Shown: in pieces, positions 6,848 to 14,207 of the stretch
How positions within the stretch are numbered: position 1 is the stretch's first letter
How the letters are laid out: the number at the start of each line of letters is the position of its first letter
From: a virus
Length of the DNA stretch: 23,088 bases
IMG/VR virus record: IMGVR_UViG_3300031565_000396
Coordinates: 1-23,088 of that record
Strand: one strand, 5' to 3'
The notes under the pieces: generated by a model
What the model was told of the DNA's origin: nothing
The model's input: the letters and a program-made list of their open reading frames with translations, nothing else
Database searches by the model: none
Translations under genes and position numbers: made by a program

Positions 6848-9600
6848 TGAGCCTCCGTTGGAAACGGATTAGTTACGTTATACGCTATATTTTCCGATTG
6901 CATCGCTTGTAATTTTTCCGCTAATTCTTCTAAATTACCTATCAAAATTCCTTCTGTATGAAAATGACTTTCATTTATTATTGTACCTGTTTTATTATTT
7001 GTAGTATTCTGGGGAGAAGTAAGTGCTAATTTACCGCTCTTTAAAAAAGCTGATTCTTTTCTGGGTACAACTATCTCTCCAGCGTGCAACATAGCTGTAT
7101 GATCTGATTGTATTTGATCCGTACCCATTGCGTAACTAATAGAACGTACTAATCCCGTTTGAATTATACCTTTAGCAGCTATTGCTGCAGCTATTCCTAT
7201 ATTTAATGGAAATGGAAAGTCACCTAAAGCTCTGGCAGCTCCTTTTGCAGTTGATACTATAGTAGATTTTTCAGCTATTCCTTTTTGAGCTAATGCTGCA
7301 ACTTTGGTAATGCCTTCTCCTGCTTTAAAGTTACCTGCTAAACTTGTTAAATCTGCTTTCCTTAGACCATCTAACCCTTTATTTAATAAACCTTTCAGTT
7401 GTAATTTTCTAGTATCTCTAGCTTTTTCTCTCTCATCAAATTCTTTATTTATACTATCAGTTTCTTCTTTTGTCATTCTCAAAATTTCATTTTTACTAAG
7501 TCCTTCTTGTATCCAAAATTCTTTTTTAAATTCAAGTTCTTCAAGTTTTCGTTCCTTTTCTTTTTCCCATCCTTCAGTTACACGTTCTAATTCTTCTTCA
7601 TCTTTTGCTTTCCTTATAGCTTTCAGATCTTCAGATGCTTTTATTTCTGCTTGACGAAGTTCTTCTTTTTGTTTTACAAACTTATCTAATTTCTTTTTAA
7701 ATTCTTTATCTTCTTCTTCATCTTTTTTCTTTTTTTCTTCAGGAGTTGCAGGCTTAGCTGCGATACCTAGTTTTGCAGTTTCTGTAGCTATTTTCTTTTG
7801 TTTCTCTTGTTCTTCTTTCATTTTAGCAGTAGCCTCTGCAAATTGCTCTGCCAATGATTTAGGTAATCCTATTTCTTGTTTACCCATAGATTTCAAAACA
7901 AGATTAATAATCCGTACCCAACCCTCAACTGCTTTAGTTATTATAAAATCTATAACCTTAAAAACTCCTTTGAAAATCATCATCCAGCCTTCTGTAATAA
8001 GTCCTATTAGTTTTGCAATACCTTGAAGTGTAAGCTTTATTATAAGAAACCAACCCTCAAGTGATGACTTAACTATCCAACCTATTGCTTTGAATACAAT
8101 AAAAAACAAAGACTTCCAACCATCTATTGCTGCCTTAATAACGAACCACGCACCTTTTAAAAAATCTAAAAATCCTTGAAAAGAACTTTTTAAAGTATCA
8201 ACGACTTTTTGAGTTTTACCTTGAATATCAAACCAATTTTTATTCCAAGCAATAGCTAATAAAGCTGCAGCAGCAGCTATAGCTACGAACCAAACTACTA
8301 TAGGAGATAGTAAAAAATTTGTTATTGCTAGTTTTGCGTTTACAAAATTTACAGATACACCTAAAGTTTGTAAAGCTTTAACGGCACTAATAGCTTGACC
8401 CGCTAGTATTAAAATTCCAGTACCAACAAGACCTACTGTGGCAACCACACCAGTAAGTCCTCCAACTAATAATGTAAGTCCTGCTACTATTCTTTTTATA
8501 GGTTCTGGAATTTGTTTTAGTACTTGAAGAAAGTCAGTTAGTAAAAGTAATGCTGGAGTAAGGAATTCTGCGAATATCCCACCGAAATCTATAGCTATTA
8601 CTTTAATTTGACCTATAGCTACTTTAACTTGTCGGCTAAATGTTTCCATTTGTTTTGCATAAGCTTCGTTCAAACCAGTTCCATTTTTTATATCTTCATT
8701 AATAGAGTTTATAGTTTTATTTAAATTCTCTATTTCCTTACTACCTAATGCACCTACCGCAGTCAACGCTCTTATATTTGGTATCATCTCAGCTAAAGCA
8801 TCAGGGTTCTCTTTTGCAGCTATTGCTAATTTCTTTAATACTTCTGTAAAATTAGCAGATTGTAAAGCGGATGCTCCAATAGGTATGTTGTACTTCTCCA
8901 TAACTTTTCTAGCAGCCTCTGAAGGTTTTAAAAGCCCAGCTATTGCTCCCCGCAAAGCAGTAGTAGCCTCTTCCGTATTCAAACCTCCTAATGTTAGTTG
9001 CGACATTGTAGCAAGTAATGTTTTGAAACCTATCCCTGCTTGTTTCGCTATAGGAGCTACTTTACCTACATTTACCGCCAGTTCTGCCACTGTAGTTTTA
9101 CCTGCTTTCTGAGCAGTAAAAAATGCATTAGCAACTTCAGTAGCCTCGGTAGTACCTTTTCCATAAGCATTTATAACAGAAGTTAATCCATCAACAGAAA
9201 TACTTAAACTTGCAACTCCACCAATAGCTAATTTTTGTGCTATTTTGAAAGTCTCAATTGACTTTTCACTGGCACCTAAAGCAGATACGTTATCGAATAA
9301 CGCTTTAGTAGTATCTTCAGTTGCGAAACCTAAAGCTATTGCATCTTTAGCTACACTCTCTAAGCCTTTACCGTACTTATTAACTTCTTCATTTGATAAT
9401 AAAGTAAATACGTTTGTAAGTCCTTTTTCAAATTCTGCGAAGGCTCTAGTAGTACCAAATACTACTGCAGTTATAGCTGCGAACGCAATCGTGCCTGTGC
9501 GTGCGAGCCCTTCAAATCCTTTTTTTACAATATCTATTTTCTTTTCTAAAGCGTCTGTATCACCTAAAAATGTCAGTACTACTTTATTTTCGTTAGCCAT
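6844..9600 (-). CDS. Tail tape measure protein, TP901 type
   Basis: This 918-residue protein sets tail length and is ejected at infection. Residues about 60-300 match the TP901-type core (FEKGLTNVFTLL, GTTEATEVANAFFTAQKAGK, TTVAELA and GGLNTEEATTALRGAI). A hydrophobic region (about 365-450) follows, then imperfect repeats each carrying a Gly-Trp pair (about 470-575), and a long Lys/Glu-rich coiled coil (about 595-730). The C-terminus has the characteristic AMLHAGEIVVPRKESAF (about 836-852). At roughly 0.15 nm per residue the tail would be near 140 nm. The tape measure starts just after the GT-like chaperone ORF and overlaps the distal tail gene. Confidence 0.93.
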   Translation of the reverse strand: MANENKVVLTFLGDTDALEKKIDIVKKGFEGLARTGTIAFAAITAVVFGTTRAFAEFEKGLTNVFTLLSNEEVNKYGKGLESVAKDAIALGFATEDTTKALFDNVSALGASEKSIETFKIAQKLAIGGVASLSISVDGLTSVINAYGKGTTEATEVANAFFTAQKAGKTTVAELAVNVGKVAPIAKQAGIGFKTLLATMSQLTLGGLNTEEATTALRGAIAGLLKPSEAARKVMEKYNIPIGASALQSANFTEVLKKLAIAAKENPDALAEMIPNIRALTAVGALGSKEIENLNKTINSINEDIKNGTGLNEAYAKQMETFSRQVKVAIGQIKVIAIDFGGIFAEFLTPALLLLTDFLQVLKQIPEPIKRIVAGLTLLVGGLTGVVATVGLVGTGILILAGQAISAVKALQTLGVSVNFVNAKLAITNFLLSPIVVWFVAIAAAAALLAIAWNKNWFDIQGKTQKVVDTLKSSFQGFLDFLKGAWFVIKAAIDGWKSLFFIVFKAIGWIVKSSLEGWFLIIKLTLQGIAKLIGLITEGWMMIFKGVFKVIDFIITKAVEGWVRIINLVLKSMGKQEIGLPKSLAEQFAEATAKMKEEQEKQKKIATETAKLGIAAKPATPEEKKKKDEEEDKEFKKKLDKFVKQKEELRQAEIKASEDLKAIRKAKDEEELERVTEGWEKEKERKLEELEFKKEFWIQEGLSKNEILRMTKEETDSINKEFDEREKARDTRKLQLKGLLNKGLDGLRKADLTSLAGNFKAGEGITKVAALAQKGIAEKSTIVSTAKGAARALGDFPFPLNIGIAAAIAAKGIIQTGLVRSISYAMGTDQIQSDHTAMLHAGEIVVPRKESAFLKSGKLALTSPQNTTNNKTGTIINESHFHTEGILIGNLEELAEKLQAMQSENIAYNVTNPFPTEAQ

Positions 9601-9601
9601 A

Positions 9602-9925
9602 TTATCTTATCCCGAACATATGATCTATATTTTTATGCACTTGCTTTTTTAAATTTTCCGTGTAAGTATATCCTACTAAATTATTATATACTTTCATATA
9701 ATTTTGAAACCTCAAGTTGAACGTCTTCTTATCAGCGTGAACTAAATCATTTGCTACTTTTATATTTATAAGGTTACCTAAATGAGTGATTCTTAATTGC
9801 TCGGCAGCGTATTTGTTTCTATGGTAACCTAAAAAATAAATCTCTCTCAAACTATGACTCAAAATTCCCTTTATATCCCAGTTACACGCTGCTGAAACTT
9901 GACCTATGAATTCAATAAGTGTCAA
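9602..9925 (-). CDS. Tail assembly chaperone C-terminal extension (T part of a G/GT pair), reached by frameshift
   Basis: A 107-residue ORF, mostly helical and basic, between the G-like chaperone and the tape measure, exactly where lambda T stands. The frame has no ATG near its beginning. The only candidate is a TTG directly after a run of ten A, with no well-placed Shine-Dalgarno, and a TGA lies four codons upstream in frame. It is therefore probably made only as a -1 frameshift extension of the gene at 9922-10344, giving a fusion of about 247 residues with junction EKKKLTLIEF. A GT-like protein would bind the tape measure and recruit tube subunits. Recognition rests on position and on the slippery site; the sequence itself is divergent. 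Confidence 0.72.
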   Translation of the reverse strand: MTLIEFIGQVSAACNWDIKGILSHSLREIYFLGYHRNKYAAEQLRITHLGNLINIKVANDLVHADKKTFNLRFQNYMKVYNNLVGYTYTENLKKQVHKNIDHMFGIR

Positions 9926-10344
9926 TTTTTTTTTTCATTATTACTTTTATCCTCCTGTTCTTTTGCTATAATTTCTGGAGGAGTTATGTCGTGACCTAAT
10001 GCTTTAAGTCCTTTAGTTAAGTAGTCAGACATCTTAACTACTTCGTCAGTAGTTAGTTCATCAGAAAATGCATAAAAAGATTTTCGTTCTTTAACCTCCA
10101 AAGGAAGTCCTGCGTACAAGAGATGAGCTAAAACATATACTGCTTTTTCGGTATACATTTTTTGAATTTTAATTGGATCAATAGGTATTCCTTTTTCTTC
10201 TAAATACAATAAACTACCTACTGTGTACTTTAGTGTGTAGCTTTGACCTCCAAAATCTATAGGTAAATTTTTAAATAGTTGAGACAGTTTTTCACTTATA
10301 GATTCTTTGTTAATTACATTTACTTCTTCGTTTTTATTTTCCAT
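9922..10344 (-). CDS. Tail assembly chaperone, G-like
   Basis: A 140-residue acidic, helical protein between the tube protein and the tape measure. It resembles small tail chaperones (LKYTVGSLLYLEEKGIPIDP then YVLAHLLYAGLP, like the core of gpG/gp41-type proteins). It would coat the tape measure before the tube forms. The C-terminus is a Lys/Asn/Glu-rich tail whose last codons (GAA AAA AAA AAT TGA) lie in a ten-A slippery run, so a fraction of ribosomes can shift -1 into the ORF at 9602-9925. The ATG has AAGGA upstream. It follows the tube gene after a 51-base gap with a G/C-rich hairpin. Confidence 0.7.
   Translation of the reverse strand: MENKNEEVNVINKESISEKLSQLFKNLPIDFGGQSYTLKYTVGSLLYLEEKGIPIDPIKIQKMYTEKAVYVLAHLLYAGLPLEVKERKSFYAFSDELTTDEVVKMSDYLTKGLKALGHDITPPEIIAKEQEDKSNNEKKN
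9926..9936 (-). promoter_or_regulatory. Programmed -1 ribosomal frameshift site
   Basis: The minus strand reads G followed by ten A and then TTGAC. In the upstream frame the codons are GAA AAA AAA AAT TGA, which contain the heptamers A AAA AAA and A AAA AAT, both classic -1 sites. A slip of one base back enters the open frame of 9602-9925. An AGGAGG lies in the coding sequence upstream (9951-9956), 15 bases before the A-run, and could act as an internal Shine-Dalgarno stimulator, though the spacing is longer than in dnaX. Polymerase slippage on the same run would give the same fusion if it changed length suitably. Confidence 0.75.
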
Positions 10345-10361
10345 TTTGATTTCCTTTTGGA

Positions 10362-10388
10362 AGGGAGAGTATAAAACCCTCCCTCCCT
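10362..10388 (-). other. G/C-rich intercistronic hairpin after the tube gene
   Basis: AGGGAG (10362-10367) can pair with either of two CTCCCT copies (10379-10384 or 10383-10388). The stem is only about 6 bp and has no T-tract on the minus strand, so it is not a terminator. It lies in the 51-base gap between the tube and chaperone genes and could protect or process the message. Confidence 0.35.
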
Positions 10389-10395
10389 ATTTTAA

Positions 10396-11280
10396 TTAGC
10401 AACTTATGTCAGGATGCATTCTATAATAAGTATACAGACGATTATTGTTGCAGAAATCAACTAAAATTTCTCCAATCAAATTCCAATCCGCCCACTCATA
10501 AGAAACACCCTTTATAGGCATTGGTGAAGATATGAACAATCGATGAAAGTCTACATATACCAACGACCCATCGGATCGTTTAGGGTAAACACCCATCATA
10601 CCTACTTCACGTATTTCTGAACCAGCACCTACTACAGTAATTGAATTTCCTGCGTTCGGTCCCCGAACATCCAAATACGCTACATCTCCTTCTGTCATAC
10701 CTATTGTACCACTACCACCAGTGAATTCCAAACCTATATCAGCAACCACAGTAGGTGTAGACGCTACGATAGTGACTGCTTCGGCTATTTTACCTCCATC
10801 GGCAACGAATCCTTTTTCAGGACGTCCTGCGACGTAAATATCCACCACTGCAGGAGTAGATGTACCAACTATTGCTACTCTTCCAAATGGTGCATTAGCT
10901 TGGTTCGTTGAATCGATAGCTACGCTAGCTATTCCAGTAACTGCATCAAAGATACTAGTACCTTTTGAATTTGTAAGTGTACCTACATTACCTGACGCCT
11001 CTGCTGCATTATCAGTTTTTGATGCACCTTCAAATTCAGTAAGAGCGAATTCTGGAAACTCACGAAGTAACATATTCAACGGATTTTCTCTAGCCCCACT
11101 TTCGGCTCCAAAACTACCAGGAGCATTCCCGCCTTCCAATTTTTTAATTTCCCTTACAGGTTCATAATTAAATTCTTGGATAACCTGAAAAACTCCTAGA
11201 GGTTGGAACGTTACTCGGTCGTAAGGAATTGCGTAGTCAATTCCAAACAAACCGTTAACAGTTATTTGATTACTTGACAT
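10396..11280 (-). CDS. Putative major tail tube protein
   Basis: A 294-residue soluble protein placed two genes before the chaperone pair, where the major tail protein belongs. It starts with a conserved-looking segment (NGLFGIDYAIPYDRVTF) and has a Gly/Ala/Val/Thr-rich middle (about 95-215) that could be an added surface domain of immunoglobulin-like type. It ends with SYEWADWNLIGEILVDFCNN. No sheath gene accompanies it, which supports a non-contractile tail. AAGGAG lies upstream of the ATG. The assignment rests on order, size and composition more than on a motif. Confidence 0.6.
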   Translation of the reverse strand: MSSNQITVNGLFGIDYAIPYDRVTFQPLGVFQVIQEFNYEPVREIKKLEGGNAPGSFGAESGARENPLNMLLREFPEFALTEFEGASKTDNAAEASGNVGTLTNSKGTSIFDAVTGIASVAIDSTNQANAPFGRVAIVGTSTPAVVDIYVAGRPEKGFVADGGKIAEAVTIVASTPTVVADIGLEFTGGSGTIGMTEGDVAYLDVRGPNAGNSITVVGAGSEIREVGMMGVYPKRSDGSLVYVDFHRLFISSPMPIKGVSYEWADWNLIGEILVDFCNNNRLYTYYRMHPDISC

Positions 11281-11292
11281 AACTTATCTCCT

Positions 11293-11631
11293 TTATTCAA
11301 ACATAGAGGCTGTAAAATCACGCCCTTGTTTGATGATTGTTGGAATCTTCTCCCAAGGAGTTCCAGGTTTTAGGATAATTTCTTTAATATCCTTTCTGTG
11401 AAAAACTAAACCTTTTTTTAGAACTTTTCCAGAGAAGTCCTTTAGCGTTCGTACTCCATACACTTTGTTAACGGGACGCTGCAACTCCTGTTCACCCAAT
11501 TCTGTTACTTTTGGTGTAGGTGATTTACCAAATCTGCTATACTGTTTAGCGTCTACTGCTTTTTTACTATTTAAAATAGACGCAGTAGATTCTTGTACTT
11601 CTTCTACACTAATTCCCTTCTTTTTGCTCAT
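11293..11631 (-). CDS. Small basic phage protein, unknown function
   Basis: A 112-residue, Lys-rich protein that I do not recognise. It starts with a polar segment (MSKKKGISVEEVQESTAS) and ends with a short globular-looking part (GLVFHRKDIKEIILKPGTPW). There are no membrane or signal sequences. It lies 12 bases before the tube gene and 13 bases after the putative tail completion gene, with AAGGAGA upstream of the start. Position suggests a minor head-tail joining or tail protein. Confidence 0.6.
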   Translation of the reverse strand: MSKKKGISVEEVQESTASILNSKKAVDAKQYSRFGKSPTPKVTELGEQELQRPVNKVYGVRTLKDFSGKVLKKGLVFHRKDIKEIILKPGTPWEKIPTIIKQGRDFTASMFE

Positions 11632-11644
11632 TTTATTTTTCTCC

Positions 11645-12130
11645 TTATGCGTAATTAAACGTTAGTTCTACTCCAGCTTGTACTCTTTGTATATCTTTTC
11701 TAGTAGAGACCAGAGGAGTTAAACTTTTCATTTCTATACCTAAATCCCTAGCCTCTTTTATATATACCTTTTCTAGCACAGTCATATACCTTAATCCCTT
11801 TATATACTCGGGTGAGTTATTACCGTAGTTATTTATCGTAAAAAATATTTCTGAAGAAAGTGTAACTTTTTTAGCTACTAATCCTTTTACAGATACTGAT
11901 TCTATAGTAGGAAATAGTGTTATAAGTATAAAAATATTTGACTCTGGTACTTCATCCATATCAAAATATATATGGGTATTTATCTCTTCATCAGTAGCTA
12001 AGGGTATCTGTTCCAAAACTATAGAGTCGTTTTTTTGATTGTTCATCCAAATTATACATTTATTGAAATTATCAACTACTGACTCTTTTGAGTAAATTAA
12101 ACAATCTTCTACGTCTCGTATTTGTTTCAT
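11645..12130 (-). CDS. Putative tail completion / terminator protein (Mu gp37-like position)
   Basis: I take the ATG at 12130 as the start. It overlaps the upstream stop as ATGA and has GGAG nine bases before it, giving 161 residues. An upstream in-frame ATG at 12202 would overlap the previous gene by 76 bases and lacks a Shine-Dalgarno. The protein (MKQIRDVEDCLIYSKESVVD onward) has an alternating alpha/beta appearance with no membrane segment. Gene order after the gpG-like gene matches the place of Mu gp37 or other tail terminator proteins that cap the tube and join it to the head. The sequence match is not diagnostic. Confidence 0.55.
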   Translation of the reverse strand: MKQIRDVEDCLIYSKESVVDNFNKCIIWMNNQKNDSIVLEQIPLATDEEINTHIYFDMDEVPESNIFILITLFPTIESVSVKGLVAKKVTLSSEIFFTINNYGNNSPEYIKGLRYMTVLEKVYIKEARDLGIEMKSLTPLVSTRKDIQRVQAGVELTFNYA

Positions 12131-12624
12131 AAAGTTCTCCGTACGTGGATGCCTGCTTGTGTCCAAAGTTTTACAAGTTCTTTTTCTATTCTTTGAATCC
12201 AACGTTTTTTATTTTTATCTACCCATCCTTTATTTATTATTTCACGTTTCGGTAAATTACCACGTCCTTCCTGATGATATGTAGCAATATCGCTTGCACT
12301 TCCAAAAGTAGCTATTTTATCTTTTATAACCTCTACATTTTCTGAGTCAGAAATTTCTGAAAAAGTATCACGAAGTACTCCAGTATTAAATAATGTAGGA
12401 TATACAAATCCAAATTTTTCTAACTTTCTTTTTTTTGTGTTTGGTTTTAAGTCCTTCCAAAATCGCAGATTACCTGCTGTGTTTTCAAATATTGCTCCTG
12501 CTGTTTTACGAAAATCATCACCTACGTCTTTAAATGCTTTATTTAATCGCAAAAGTTTTTTATCTCCAAGTTTTTTAAAAAGCTCGGTTGATTTTCTATC
12601 AAATTTTAAAGCGAATCCAGCCAT
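12127..12624 (-). CDS. Mu gpG-like virion morphogenesis protein
   Basis: A 165-residue basic protein of the phage virion morphogenesis / tail completion type (Mu gpG, P2 gpS). Visible signs are the central segment LFNTGVLRDTFSEI, in which a residue stretch gained or lost on processing joins a strand, and YHQEGRGNLPKREIINKGW, which matches the conserved HxxG...PxR pattern near the C-terminus of the family. These proteins act at head-tail joining. The start overlaps the stop of the DUF1320-like gene by one base (TAATG), with GGGAG upstream; its stop overlaps the next gene by ATGA. Confidence 0.8.
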   Translation of the reverse strand: MAGFALKFDRKSTELFKKLGDKKLLRLNKAFKDVGDDFRKTAGAIFENTAGNLRFWKDLKPNTKKRKLEKFGFVYPTLFNTGVLRDTFSEISDSENVEVIKDKIATFGSASDIATYHQEGRGNLPKREIINKGWVDKNKKRWIQRIEKELVKLWTQAGIHVRRTL

Positions 12625-13067
12625 TAGTCGTTCACTCTCCCTGCGTGACCTAGATCTTCTTCCGAGAGATCCCTTAAGTCAAGATCAGCATCTCCAGATG
12701 CCACGTTTGTTTTTGATATACTATTAAATGCAGTTTCTCCATTCACTATTGATTCTAGTTCATCTTTTGCGTCTTTTATTAAATTTCTAGGTTTAGTAAG
12801 TCTATCTTCTGACTTTACTGTCCGTTCATTCCATCGCATATTATCTACTATTCCTGCTACCCACTTTGCGTGAATATCTACTACTCTTTTTAAATCATCC
12901 GCATCAGTAATAGGTACTTCACAAGCCAAACTTAATTTATCATTTATTCTTGGTTCTATTGCATTCAAATGAAATTGAACTTTTACAGATGTTACTCCAG
13001 CACCTGTAGCTGGAAAACTTAAATTTAAAAAATAATTTTTTACATCGTTAACCGTTGCGTACGCCAT
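12624..13067 (-). CDS. Mu gp36-like head-tail connector (DUF1320 family)
   Basis: A 147-residue protein starting MAYATVNDVKNYF, typical of the DUF1320/Mu gp36 family of small helical head-tail adaptors. The HLNAIEPRINDKL segment, the later DIHAKWVAGIVDNMRWN and the DAKDELESI helix also match. The C-terminus is acidic (DADLDLRDLSEEDL). It would form part of the connector ring below the portal. The next gene overlaps by one base. GAGG precedes the ATG. Confidence 0.8.
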   Translation of the reverse strand: MAYATVNDVKNYFLNLSFPATGAGVTSVKVQFHLNAIEPRINDKLSLACEVPITDADDLKRVVDIHAKWVAGIVDNMRWNERTVKSEDRLTKPRNLIKDAKDELESIVNGETAFNSISKTNVASGDADLDLRDLSEEDLGHAGRVND

Positions 13068-13074
13068 ATTTACC

Positions 13075-13857
13075 TCAATCTTTTATTAAAATTAACTCAA
13101 AAAATGTAGAAATTTGAATAGCTGGTGTAGAATCAACCTGACCTGTTATAACTATATCAGTTCTGGGAGCTATTCTTTGTTTTGTCATAATAGGAGCACT
13201 AAATGCATTTTGATACAAATCCAATATTATTTTAGTTCTAAAAACGCAAGGCTCAGTAAATGGACTATTGTCTCTTGTTTTTAATTTAAATACTGCCTGT
13301 TTCCCTTGTCCAGTACTAGCCATTATACTTATTAAGTACGCACTTTTATCAGCAGGTACTGTGTACACTGCCATAAGTGTTTGACCAACTCCCGTTAATA
13401 TTTTAGCCAGGACTACTTCATCTTCTACTGCAGTTATAGTTATGTCTCCAGCATTTGCAGGATCAGTAACGGGAGAAAGTTGCTCCCCACAAAAAGCAAA
13501 AGCACGATGAACTCTTAAAAACTTTTTAGTACTTAGAACTGGAGTTAAGCCATCCATCGGTATTTTTTCTTCAATTTCAAAATAGTCTTTATCCAGTCCT
13601 TGAATGGTGACTACTTGAACTCCTCCACCAGCTACAGCATCAGACGCATCAGTAGATACTACACTCAATAGTTTTTCACTAGTCAAAAAAGGATAGTCAC
13701 CGCCTTGGTCCCAAATTACTTCTTCATCTATTCCAATACTTGGATTCCTACCGTACTTAAGTAGGTTACTGTAGTCGGTATTGATTTCTCTTGCGATATC
13801 CATAAAGAAATCATTTTGCACTATCCTAGGCTCTGCGTATTTTTCTGGTTTAACCAT
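13075..13857 (-). CDS. Conserved virion structural protein, unknown function
   Basis: A 260-residue protein that I recognise only as a type of phage structural protein found near capsid genes in environmental phages. Marks are KYGRNPSIGIDEEVIWDQGG near residue 35, a strand-rich middle with VQVVTIQGLDKDYFEIEE, the KKFLRVHRAFAF segment, and a C-terminal IVITGQVDSTPAIQISTFFEL. The composition suggests two beta sandwiches. It lies between the capsid genes and the connector genes and may be a head decoration or head-fibre protein; that role is inference. A strong intercistronic hairpin (13868-13903) lies just before its Shine-Dalgarno (AAGGA). Confidence 0.65.
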   Translation of the reverse strand: MVKPEKYAEPRIVQNDFFMDIAREINTDYSNLLKYGRNPSIGIDEEVIWDQGGDYPFLTSEKLLSVVSTDASDAVAGGGVQVVTIQGLDKDYFEIEEKIPMDGLTPVLSTKKFLRVHRAFAFCGEQLSPVTDPANAGDITITAVEDEVVLAKILTGVGQTLMAVYTVPADKSAYLISIMASTGQGKQAVFKLKTRDNSPFTEPCVFRTKIILDLYQNAFSAPIMTKQRIAPRTDIVITGQVDSTPAIQISTFFELILIKD

Positions 13858-13867
13858 TTTAATATCC

Positions 13868-13903
13868 TTTTAGGGATGGAGAATTAGTACCCCACCCCTA
13901 AAA
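13868..13903 (-). other. Intercistronic RNA hairpin
   Basis: In the minus-strand RNA, UUUUAGGGGUGGGG pairs over 14 positions with CUCCAUCCCUAAAA, two of them G-U, around an eight-base loop (13882-13889). No T-tract follows, so it is not a plain terminator. The stem ends next to the Shine-Dalgarno of the gene at 13075-13857 (AAGGATATTAAAATG), whose AAGGA begins at its foot. It may set transcript stability or the yield of the downstream gene. Confidence 0.75.
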
Positions 13904-13905
13904 AA

Positions 13906-14151
13906 TTACTTCCTTCCTTCCTTTGATTTGTGCTGATTTACCTTGTCCACCTTAGCTACATTATCTGACTTATCTACTTTATCTACTTCTTCCATAAAAG
14001 CTTTAGTCTTTTTAGCACTTAAAGTTTCTTGATAATTTCTAGAAGTAAATAAATAGAATTTCTTTTCACTACCTTTGACTTCTTCTATGTCACCACTTTT
14101 AATGCCTGACTTATTCAGTGTTTTAAAACCAGCCTTGCATAGTACTTTCAT
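13906..14151 (-). CDS. Small lysine-rich protein between capsid genes
   Basis: An 81-residue basic protein. The N-terminal half (MKVLCKAGFKTLNKSGIKSG) looks like a small beta fold with KFYLFTSRNYQ. The C-terminal third is low complexity with repeated K-V-D-K units (VDKVDK, VAKVDKVNQHK). It fits the position of Mu gp35-like small proteins after the major capsid gene, but no family match is clear. It is bracketed by two strong intercistronic hairpins (14172-14198 and 13868-13903), and its own start has AAAAGGAG. A DNA-contacting or capsid-accessory role is possible, unproven. Confidence 0.6.
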   Translation of the reverse strand: MKVLCKAGFKTLNKSGIKSGDIEEVKGSEKKFYLFTSRNYQETLSAKKTKAFMEEVDKVDKSDNVAKVDKVNQHKSKEGRK

Positions 14152-14171
14152 ATGTATCTCCTTTTACTTTA

Positions 14172-14198
14172 GGGGAGATGTTTTTAAAGCATCTCCCC
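14172..14198 (-). other. Intercistronic RNA hairpin after the major capsid gene
   Basis: GGGGAGATG (14172-14180) and CATCTCCCC (14190-14198) form a perfect 9-bp stem with a nine-base loop, immediately after the capsid stop. On the minus strand the 3' side is followed by TAAAGTAAAAGGAG, the Shine-Dalgarno of the next gene, with no T-tract. It is likely a stability or attenuation element behind the most highly expressed gene. Confidence 0.78.
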
Positions 14199-14207
14199 AC
14201 TATTAAC

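Noticed and set aside
7304-9652. Several plus-strand ORFs (7304-7654, 8885-9112, 9245-9652) opposite the tape measure
   Set aside because: They are shadows of the coiled-coil and Ala-rich parts of the tape measure, with Ser-rich composition and no ribosome sites.
9923-9925. TTG as an independent start of the T-like ORF
   Set aside because: The AGGAGG lies too far away (about 25 bases), and the A-run gives a better explanation by frameshift.
12131-12202. Longer N-terminus for the gene ending at 11645
   Set aside because: It would add 24 residues overlapping the previous gene and has no Shine-Dalgarno. The ATG at 12130 has GGAG and an ATGA overlap.
14172-14198. Late-operon terminators at the intercistronic hairpins (also 13868-13903 and 10362-10388)
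   Set aside because: No T-tract follows the stems on the transcribed strand, and essential virion genes lie downstream.
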